Positions 53,432 through 59,876 of a stretch of DNA of 59,876 nucleotides are shown here, one piece after another. Each line of letters begins with the position of its first letter. Within the stretch, counting starts at the first letter, position 1. The stretch lies in assembly GCA_002690655.1 (NCBI GenBank), contig NZFL01000018.1, positions 25,973 through 85,848 of the forward strand. The letters run 5' to 3'. This DNA comes from Pedosphaera sp. GTDB lineage: Bacteria > Verrucomicrobiota > Verrucomicrobiia > Limisphaerales > AAA164-E04. A program made the position numbers and the translations under genes. The notes under the pieces are model-generated. The model saw only the letters and a list, made by a program, of their open reading frames with translations. It searched no databases and had not been told where the DNA came from.

Positions 53432-55264
53432 ATGACGATCCTCGTGTCGCAAACATTAAAGCCTATCCTATTCAGTGTCTTGATCGCGACCGGGTGCTTG
53501 ACATACGCCGCAAAAGCAAGTCCGGTCGAGCACCCCAACGTAATCTTTATCATTTGCGATGATTTGAACGACTACGTCGAAGGGTTCGGCGGTCACCCTC
53601 AAACGAAGACACCCAACATGGCGCGACTGGCCGAACAAGGTGTCAGGTTCACACAGGCACATTGCAATGCACCCATCTGTGGCCCTTCTCGGGCAAGTTT
53701 GTTTACGGGTATTTACCCTCACAACTCCGGCTGTTACGGCTTTACCAAGTGGGATACTTACGAGGTATTGAAGCATTCAAGGACCTTGCAGGAGCACTTT
53801 GAAGCAAACGGATACTTTACCCTTGGCACAGGCAAACTGATGCACCATCGAGTTGCTCAGAGGGGATGGCAACAGTATGGGCACCCGGCTGACTATGGAC
53901 CCTTTGTGGTTGCAGGCGATGGGAAGACGGCTCATCCAGACGTGCCGGCACCCTATCGCAACATCGGTGCGGTCGACGGTTCCTTTGGTCCATTTATCAA
54001 CCTTGATGACCGTAAGACGGAAAGTGGACTTCCAATGAGCTGGCTCAACGGTGGATGGGGAACTGGAGCCAAAGCACTTCGAGTCGATTCTGCAGATGAT
54101 CGTGACCAGACACCGGATGAACTGAATGGTGACTGGGCGGTGGAGCAACTCCGTACGTTGGCAAAAAACGCCCATGGTAAACCATTCTTCATGGGCATCG
54201 GTTTCATTCGCCCGCACACACCCTTGATTGTGCCACCACGTTTCTTTGACATGTTTCCACTGGACTCCATCAAGCTCCCCACGATCAGACCTCACGATAT
54301 CGACGATACCCACGTGCGCTCGATACGCGGTATTCCCAACGGAGAAGAACCAGGCTCGACACGAACGGAGGACATGGGGCTGCGCTTGTATTCGAATCTT
54401 GTGGCGTCCTACTCGTCCCGCGAAGAAGCCTTGCGGCGCTTCATTCAGGCTTACCTGGCCAGTGTGGCATCGGTAGACGAACAGATAGGACGCATTCTGG
54501 ATGTCATTGATCAATCGGGTCTGAAAGAGGATACCATCATCATACTTACCAGCGATCATGGCTGGGGCATGGGAGAAAAAGATTATCTTTACAAAAATTC
54601 GTTATGGCAGGAAAGCACACAGGTACCGCTCATCGTCCGATTACCGGATGACGCTTCAGCCAACACTCAATGCGATCGACCGGTCTCGCTCATTGATTTA
54701 TATCCAACCTTGGTCGATCTTTGCCATCTGAAGGGTACGACGATGAAGGGGCGGAAAGGTCATCCACTGGACGGGTATAGCTTAAAATCACTGCTGATGG
54801 ATCCTGTCAAAGGCAAGTGGTCTGGACCAGACGAGGCACTCACGGCTCTTTACAAGTGGCGCATGGATTACCATCCCGCGCAGGAAAGTTATTCCTTGAG
54901 ATCGAAGGACTGGCGTTACATTCGTTATGAAAACGGAAAGGAGGAATTGTATCATACCTCCAACGATCCCCACGAATGGAACAATCTTGACGAACGTGCG
55001 GAACATGCCGGCCGGCTGATCCATTTTCGAAAACGTCTTCTTGATCGAATCCCTCAGCCTGGCATGATTCCGCCTCAACCAAATTGGAAACCCAAGGGTT
55101 CCAGCAACCCCAATTCGAAAGCCGAAGCATGGAAATCTCAATACTTCTCAAGTCACCCTGCGGCCGATGCCAACAAGGATGGCAAATTGACATGGTCAGA
55201 ATTGAAAGCTTATCGTGAAGTAATTGATACATCGTCAAAAAATAATCCAGTGGCGGAAGAGTGA
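53432..55264 (+). CDS. Secreted sulfatase (iduronate-2-sulfatase-like) with C-terminal EF-hand
   Basis: A 610-residue sulfatase. A signal peptide or lipoprotein signal (about 5-28, with GC at 21-22) precedes HPNVIFIICDDLNDYVEGFGGHPQ. The modification motif is canonical: CGPSR (83-87). GTGKLMHH, GFIRPHTPLIVP and LTSDHGWGMGEKD match the iduronate-2-sulfatase-like group. The last 35 residues hold an EF-hand loop, DANKDGKLTWSEL, absent from ordinary sulfatases. The ATG at 53432, with GTGGG just before it, is preferred to a TTG at 53405. It is followed after 30 bases by PSD1 copy B. It probably desulfates an extracytoplasmic glycan. Confidence 0.92.
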   Translation: MTILVSQTLKPILFSVLIATGCLTYAAKASPVEHPNVIFIICDDLNDYVEGFGGHPQTKTPNMARLAEQGVRFTQAHCNAPICGPSRASLFTGIYPHNSGCYGFTKWDTYEVLKHSRTLQEHFEANGYFTLGTGKLMHHRVAQRGWQQYGHPADYGPFVVAGDGKTAHPDVPAPYRNIGAVDGSFGPFINLDDRKTESGLPMSWLNGGWGTGAKALRVDSADDRDQTPDELNGDWAVEQLRTLAKNAHGKPFFMGIGFIRPHTPLIVPPRFFDMFPLDSIKLPTIRPHDIDDTHVRSIRGIPNGEEPGSTRTEDMGLRLYSNLVASYSSREEALRRFIQAYLASVASVDEQIGRILDVIDQSGLKEDTIIILTSDHGWGMGEKDYLYKNSLWQESTQVPLIVRLPDDASANTQCDRPVSLIDLYPTLVDLCHLKGTTMKGRKGHPLDGYSLKSLLMDPVKGKWSGPDEALTALYKWRMDYHPAQESYSLRSKDWRYIRYENGKEELYHTSNDPHEWNNLDERAEHAGRLIHFRKRLLDRIPQPGMIPPQPNWKPKGSSNPNSKAEAWKSQYFSSHPAADANKDGKLTWSELKAYREVIDTSSKNNPVAEE

Positions 55265-55294
55265 TAAACCACTTCATGAACCCTCTAGATAAAA

Positions 55295-58099
55295 ATGAGA
55301 CAACATTTTTTAAGAATCATAGCAAGACGGATGAACAGTTTCGGATGGGTCAGTAGTGTGTCCTTTTTTTTCATCTCTCTGGCTGTATCGGCTGATGCAA
55401 TCAACTTTGAACGTGACATTGCGCCTATCCTGGAGGAGCGCTGCATTGACTGTCACGGCGAAGCTAAAGAGAAGTCCGGGCTGCGACTGGACACCCGTGC
55501 GAACATGCTGCGCGGTGGTGATTCAGGGTTGGCTGCCGTTATCCCGGGCAATCCAGAAAAAAGTTACTTATTGGAAGTCGTCAAGCACCTCGATCCCGAC
55601 GTCATGATGCCGCCTGATGAAGACAGGATTCCGGCGAAGGAAATCCATTTACTGGAGCGCTGGATCAAAGCAGGAAGCATCTGGCCGGGACAGATGGCAG
55701 CGGGCGAGGAAATGAAATCAGATCATTGGTCGTTTCAGGCCATTAATCGACCGGACAGCCCGGAAGAATATGCTTCCTATTCAAATCCCATTGATCGCTT
55801 TCTGCTGAAACGGTTGAGTGAGGATAAACTCACGTTTTCAGATCCTGCAATTCCACAGTCATTGATTCGTCGTGTCTCAATCGTTCTGACCGGTTTGCCA
55901 CCGACATTGGCTGACACCAAAACCTTCCTGGAAGCCTATGAGAAGGATAGTGATCAAGCATATGAATTACTCGTCGATCGTTTATTGGATTCCGCACATT
56001 TCGGAGAGCGTTGGGCACAGCATTGGTTGGATGTCATCCGCTGGGCAGAAACAAACGGCAGTGAAAGCAACATGTATCGCAAGAACGCCTGGATTTATCG
56101 CGACTATGTGATGCGCGCTCTGAATGAAGACAAGCCATATGACCGTTTCCTGTTCGAGCAAATCGCAGGCGATTCGGTCGGTCAAGGTGATGCAACCGGC
56201 TTCCTGGTGGCTGGCCCGCATGTTCCCGTAGCAACTGTGGGCCAGGAACCAGCCGCACGAAGGCAGGCGCGGGCTGATCGCATGGATGAAATCATGCAGA
56301 CAGTCGGGGCCTCCGCACTCGGTGTGACCATCGGCTGTGCAAGGTGTCACAATCACAAATTTGATCCAATCTCGATTCGCGATTACTACGCCATGACTGC
56401 TGTTTTTGAGGATGTCGAATTTGGAAGTCGATTTCCCGAACTGGCAACAGATCATCCGCGCCGATTACGCGGTCAGGAACTCTATGGAAAAATCCGAGAA
56501 GTGCATGCAAAGCTGAAACCGATGGGTCCTTGGGTGGAGGATTGGATAGGTTACAAGGAGTTGCATTTTACCCCTGTGACGGCAGAGAAGGTTCGCATCA
56601 AATTCAACTGGGGTGGTGTTCGTCTCGACGAAATCGAGATCTTCGGGCCTACCGATCATGGTCGGAATGTGGCTGCAGCAGCCGAAGGCACACAAACATT
56701 CAGCCCTCCTGAAATGGCGGTTGCGCGTGCTGATCTAAAGCACGTCAACGATGGTAAGTATGGTACTCAGGCCTGGAGTGCAAAAGCACCAGCTGACAGC
56801 AAGAAAAAACCCTGGATCGAGTTCACCTTTACCCAACCGCATGACATCGAACGTATTCGTCTGAGCACCAATCGCGAAGATTTTTTTGAAACAGCCTACC
56901 TTGAAGGGCTCAATAAATTTAATTTTGGTCCTTACCGTGTTGAGATTCCCACGGAAGATGGTCAATGGAAGCAGATTGCGTCCACCATGACATTTGATCA
57001 ACTGAACAAAAAGCATACATCTCGAAAGGGTCTGTTGAATACCCTTCAGGAACTGATAGAGCTTGTGAATGAAGAAGGACCAAGACCAAGTTTTGTCGCT
57101 CGTTTCATCCAACCGGTCAAAACTCATATACTCATGCGTGGAAGCCCCGAGAATCCTCGAGACGAAGTGCTTCCTGCTGGATTATCACAACTTGGTGGGG
57201 ATCTTAATCTCCGAACACACGCCTCGGGTCCAGAGCGGAGAGCAGCTTTTGCTCAATGGTTGATCAGCCCCGGAAATCCACTTGTACCCCGAGTCGCTGT
57301 CAATCGAATCTGGCATCACGTTTTCGGCCAGGGTATTGTCACGACCACCAGCGATTTCGGTGCTGCCGGCACGCCACCCACACACCCCGGATTGCTCGAG
57401 TGGCTGGCAGCCGAATTCATGCAGCCTGCATCCCGTCTCGCAAGAAGTAACGAAACGCAACCATGGTCCATCAAGCACATGATTCGTTTGATGGTGATGT
57501 CGGATGCGTTTCGTCAATCCAGTGCGCCAGGAAAGAAAGGAATCACTGCTGACGCAGACTCACAGTTACTCTGGAGATACCCACCCAAACGCGTCGAAGC
57601 CGAAGTCATCCGCGACTCAATTTTACAAGCATCGGACACGCTGGATCGCACCATTGGAGGACGCAGCTATCGTATCCACAACGTGAAAAAACGATATGCC
57701 CAATGGGAAGTCACGGATAATCATGGTTCAGAGACGTGGCGGCGAATGATCTATCAGGAGCGTATGCGCCGTGTGGACGACCAAATGTTTACCGTATTCG
57801 ACTTTCCAGACTGCGGGCAAGTTCGAGCCAAACGCCCCGTCTCGACGACACCGTTGCAGGCGCTCAATCTAATGAACAGCAATTTTGTCATGGATCAATC
57901 AAACCTGATTGCTGAGAGAGCACGTCAGGACACGAATGGCCATCCAGAGCTTGCCATTCAGCGCTGCTTCGAGTTGCTACTCGGTCGCCCTCCAACTATC
58001 AATGAGCAGGCCTCTTGCCTGGATCTCGTGAGGGAAAGTGAATTGCAACTCGTTTGTCGTGCGATCATCAACTCCAATGAATTTGCATTCCTGCCCTGA
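55295..58099 (+). CDS. PSD1-type protein: cytochrome-c-like + DUF1549 + F5/8-type-C-like insert + DUF1553 (copy B)
   Basis: A 934-residue exported protein. The order is signal peptide (about 14-34); cytochrome C-like domain with CIDCH (50-54); DUF1549 (SLIRRVSIVLTGLPPTLADT, AHFGERWAQHWLDVIRWAET) ending in CARCHNHKFDP; a beta-sandwich insert resembling F5/8-type C/discoidin domains (about 430-590, VRIKFNWGGVRLDEIEIFGP, PWIEFTFTQPHDIERIRLST); then DUF1553 (RRAAFAQWLISPGNPLVPRVAVNRIW, RPVSTTPLQALNLMNSNFVM). The insert is unrelated to the LamG-like one in copy A. Function of the family is unproven. It starts 30 bases after the sulfatase and 8 bases before DUF1501 copy B, so these form one operon. 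Confidence 0.9.
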   Translation: MRQHFLRIIARRMNSFGWVSSVSFFFISLAVSADAINFERDIAPILEERCIDCHGEAKEKSGLRLDTRANMLRGGDSGLAAVIPGNPEKSYLLEVVKHLDPDVMMPPDEDRIPAKEIHLLERWIKAGSIWPGQMAAGEEMKSDHWSFQAINRPDSPEEYASYSNPIDRFLLKRLSEDKLTFSDPAIPQSLIRRVSIVLTGLPPTLADTKTFLEAYEKDSDQAYELLVDRLLDSAHFGERWAQHWLDVIRWAETNGSESNMYRKNAWIYRDYVMRALNEDKPYDRFLFEQIAGDSVGQGDATGFLVAGPHVPVATVGQEPAARRQARADRMDEIMQTVGASALGVTIGCARCHNHKFDPISIRDYYAMTAVFEDVEFGSRFPELATDHPRRLRGQELYGKIREVHAKLKPMGPWVEDWIGYKELHFTPVTAEKVRIKFNWGGVRLDEIEIFGPTDHGRNVAAAAEGTQTFSPPEMAVARADLKHVNDGKYGTQAWSAKAPADSKKKPWIEFTFTQPHDIERIRLSTNREDFFETAYLEGLNKFNFGPYRVEIPTEDGQWKQIASTMTFDQLNKKHTSRKGLLNTLQELIELVNEEGPRPSFVARFIQPVKTHILMRGSPENPRDEVLPAGLSQLGGDLNLRTHASGPERRAAFAQWLISPGNPLVPRVAVNRIWHHVFGQGIVTTTSDFGAAGTPPTHPGLLEWLAAEFMQPASRLARSNETQPWSIKHMIRLMVMSDAFRQSSAPGKKGITADADSQLLWRYPPKRVEAEVIRDSILQASDTLDRTIGGRSYRIHNVKKRYAQWEVTDNHGSETWRRMIYQERMRRVDDQMFTVFDFPDCGQVRAKRPVSTTPLQALNLMNSNFVMDQSNLIAERARQDTNGHPELAIQRCFELLLGRPPTINEQASCLDLVRESELQLVCRAIINSNEFAFLP

Positions 58100-58107
58100 T
58101 TCAAATC

Positions 58108-59610
58108 ATGAACAATCCCGAACACCTTTCCTTGCATGGACGCCACTTATTGGACCGGCGCCATTTCCTCGGCACAGCCGGGCTTTCAGCCGCTGGGTTG
58201 GGGTTGGCAGGCTTGCTCGATAATGAGGGACTGCTTGCCAATGAGTCTCAGACCGTGAGCGGTGAGCTGCCGATCCGCCCAAACATCGATCCCAACAACC
58301 CTTACGCCCAAAGGTCGTCACATTTCAATGCAACCGCCAAGCAGGTATTGGTTGTCTATCTGCCCGGAGCGGTCAGTCATGTCGATACATTTGATTACAA
58401 GCCTGCGCTTTCAAGATTGCACGGCAGGAAGCCTCCGGGAATTCCTGCCGTGACGTTTGAAGGACCAACAGGCAACATCGCGAAATCCTTCTGGAAATTC
58501 AATCCGTATGGACAGTCCGGAAAAATGGTCTCTGATCTACTGCCCCACCTGGCGGAACAAGTGGATGACTTGTGTTTCCTGCACTCGATGACAACGAATA
58601 CAAGTGCCCATCCACAAGGAGAAAACTTCATGAACACCGGCTTTACCATGGAGGGCTTTCCATCGTTTGGAGCCTGGGTCACCTACGCACTCGGCACAGA
58701 ATCTCATGAATTACCGGCTTTTGTTGCTATCAACGATCCCCGTGGGCTCGCGCGAAGCGGTAAAAACAATTTCGGCAACGGTTTTCTTCCTGCAGCTTTT
58801 CAAGGAACAGACTTTAACTCAAGGAACCCACCCAACAACTTGCATCGACCCAAGGGTCTAAGTCGCGATGCAGATCGTCGTACCGCTGAATTATTACAAC
58901 GACTCAATGCTCAACATCTGGAAAAATACCCCAGTGATTCGAACCTCGCAGGCCGCATCGCCAGCTATGAACTGGCAGGCCGCATGCAAACTTCCGTCCC
59001 GGAAGTCATGGACATGTCTACTGAGAGTGCATCGACTCTGAAACATTACGGCGTCGATCAGGGAAGCGAACTGCATCGCGAATACGCAAAAAATTGTATC
59101 CTGGCCCGACGGCTGATTGAAAAAGGCGTTCGCGTCGTCCAACTCTATAACGGGAGCGATCCTGCGGGTGGTAACGGTATCACCAACTGGGACTCGCACT
59201 CTGACATTCTGAAAACCCATGCCATGCAGGCGGAAATCATGGATCAACCCACAGCCGCATTGCTCGCGGACATGAAGCAGCGGGGTTTACTTGAGCAAAC
59301 GCTGGTCGTCTGGGCAACGGAATTTGGACGCATGCCCTTCCTTCAAGCCAACGGTACCGGGCGCGATCACAATCCCAACGCCTTCACGTGCTTTCTGGCA
59401 GGCGCTGGCGTCAAAAAGGGATACAGCTACGGAGAAAGCGATGAATTCGGTTTCAAAGCTGCCGTCGACAAATTGACCGTGTATGACTTCAACGCAACCC
59501 TGCTGCACCTGATGGGCCTCAACCACGAGCGCCTTACCTTTTACCACAATGGACTGGAACGCAGGTTAACCAATGTGCATGGTCATGTTGTCAGTAAAAT
59601 AATCGCTTGA
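58108..59610 (+). CDS. DUF1501 Tat-exported protein (copy B)
   Basis: A 500-residue protein with a twin-arginine signal (DRRHFLGTAG, RR at 17-18). The mature domain shows the DUF1501 landmarks QVLVVYLPGAVSHVDTFDYKP, ARRLIEKGVRVVQLYNG, EQTLVVWATEFGRMP and GTGRDHNPNAFTCFLAGAGV. It is distantly related to alkaline phosphatase-like enzymes; activity is unproven. It begins 8 bases after PSD1 copy B and is surely co-transcribed. It resembles copy A (25575) by motif but is divergent in the mature N-terminus. Confidence 0.92.
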   Translation: MNNPEHLSLHGRHLLDRRHFLGTAGLSAAGLGLAGLLDNEGLLANESQTVSGELPIRPNIDPNNPYAQRSSHFNATAKQVLVVYLPGAVSHVDTFDYKPALSRLHGRKPPGIPAVTFEGPTGNIAKSFWKFNPYGQSGKMVSDLLPHLAEQVDDLCFLHSMTTNTSAHPQGENFMNTGFTMEGFPSFGAWVTYALGTESHELPAFVAINDPRGLARSGKNNFGNGFLPAAFQGTDFNSRNPPNNLHRPKGLSRDADRRTAELLQRLNAQHLEKYPSDSNLAGRIASYELAGRMQTSVPEVMDMSTESASTLKHYGVDQGSELHREYAKNCILARRLIEKGVRVVQLYNGSDPAGGNGITNWDSHSDILKTHAMQAEIMDQPTAALLADMKQRGLLEQTLVVWATEFGRMPFLQANGTGRDHNPNAFTCFLAGAGVKKGYSYGESDEFGFKAAVDKLTVYDFNATLLHLMGLNHERLTFYHNGLERRLTNVHGHVVSKIIA

Positions 59611-59662
59611 TCCGCGCCACCAAAAACCCGTTCATCACCCCAGCAAAACTGCACGCTCTCAT

Positions 59663-59876
59663 TTAATGTTGAATCATGGTTTTTTCTTCCTCGGTCGGGG
59701 CATCTTCCTCCATTGCCACTTGCCATTCAAAGAAAGGATCTTTGAAATGTGTCATCCAAGCTTCAGGGCCCATCGCCATTTCGTCGTCAGTAAGCAGGCA
59801 CCCATCAAATTTCATGGTAATCGCATCGGAATCCATGCTCTGACCAATGACGACGATCTCCTGCCGACGGTCACCC
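59663..59876 (-). CDS. CobW/COG0523-family GTPase, C-terminal part (cut by window edge)
   Basis: The reverse strand reads GDRRQEIVVIGQSMDSD, then CLLTDDEMAMGPEAW and DPFFEWQ, ending EKTMIQH-stop at 59663. GDRRQE and the acidic LLTDDEM-GPEAW-DPF tail are typical of the CobW C-terminal domain of zinc-related metallochaperones (ZigA/YciC type). About 70 residues are inside the window; the GTPase domain is not. The substrate metal cannot be decided here. Confidence 0.85.
   Translation of the reverse strand, partial: GDRRQEIVVIGQSMDSDAITMKFDGCLLTDDEMAMGPEAWMTHFKDPFFEWQVAMEEDAPTEEEKTMIQH

Noticed and set aside
53777..54559. 260-codon open frame on the minus strand inside the sulfatase gene
   Set aside because: It is the antisense shadow of a sulfatase with clear motifs, and its translation has no recognisable domain.
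1..59876. CRISPR arrays, tRNA or rRNA genes, insertion sequences
   Set aside because: No regularly spaced repeats, no tRNA-like cloverleaf and no transposase or terminal inverted repeats were seen on reading both strands by eye.

Overview
The window reads as a chromosomal segment of a Verrucomicrobiota-type (PVC group) heterotroph, probably aquatic. The evidence is gene content: two gene pairs of the cytochrome-c-like/DUF1549/DUF1553 (PSD1) plus DUF1501 type, three formylglycine sulfatases, a PVC-style prepilin-like protein, a DUF5722 glycoside-hydrolase-like protein, many Sec/Tat-exported proteins, and few strong Shine-Dalgarno sites. No tRNA, rRNA, CRISPR array, insertion sequence or phage gene was recognised. 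The assignment is by family content, not by a marker phylogeny.

Layout. 1-1.4 kb: rpsI (partial) and rplM, then trpF, all on the minus strand. 1.7-5.3 kb: a three-domain ArsM arsenite methyltransferase converging on a dimethylglycine/sarcosine-dehydrogenase-like flavoprotein. 5.5-8.7 kb (+): a sulfatase, an exported SAM methyltransferase and an exported cyclophilin, closed by a strong bidirectional terminator facing htpG. 8.8-12.7 kb (-): htpG, a HEAT-repeat membrane protein and an overlapping Tat-exported sugar-isomerase-like protein. 13.1-20.4 kb (+): an MFS transporter, a PQQ-type beta-propeller, a decayed TolB-like gene and mfd. 20.6-28.8 kb: a divergent ThuA-like gene, then PSD1-DUF1501-sulfatase.

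29-37 kb (-) is an energised iron-uptake locus: a FecA-like TonB-dependent receptor followed by a six-gene overlapping operon (DUF3450, two ExbB/TolQ-type proteins, ExbD, TonB, TPR). Two near-identical Fur-box-like palindromes sit in front of the receptor and in front of the operon. 37.4-41.8 kb (-): a prepilin-like protein and a large secreted trypsin-like protease. 42.2-44.6 kb (+): an octaheme cytochrome c, with three short palindromes upstream, and a small four-Cys protein. 44.7-52 kb (-): a DUF5722 protein, a Tat metallophosphatase, a four-repeat secreted adhesin-like protein and two unknown secreted proteins. 52.5-59.6 kb (+): an ankyrin membrane protein and a second sulfatase-PSD1-DUF1501 module. 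The right edge holds the C-terminus of a CobW/COG0523-family GTPase on the minus strand.

How it fits together. The sulfatases, DUF5722 protein, PSD1/DUF1501 pairs and lectin-like modules suggest use of sulfated or otherwise complex polysaccharides outside the cytoplasm (inference). The TonB system energises outer-membrane import, most likely of ferric chelates. The best candidates for something undescribed are the twin sulfatase/PSD1/DUF1501 modules, which differ in gene order and in the carbohydrate-binding-like domain inserted in PSD1, and the dual-ExbB TonB operon with its paired boxes.
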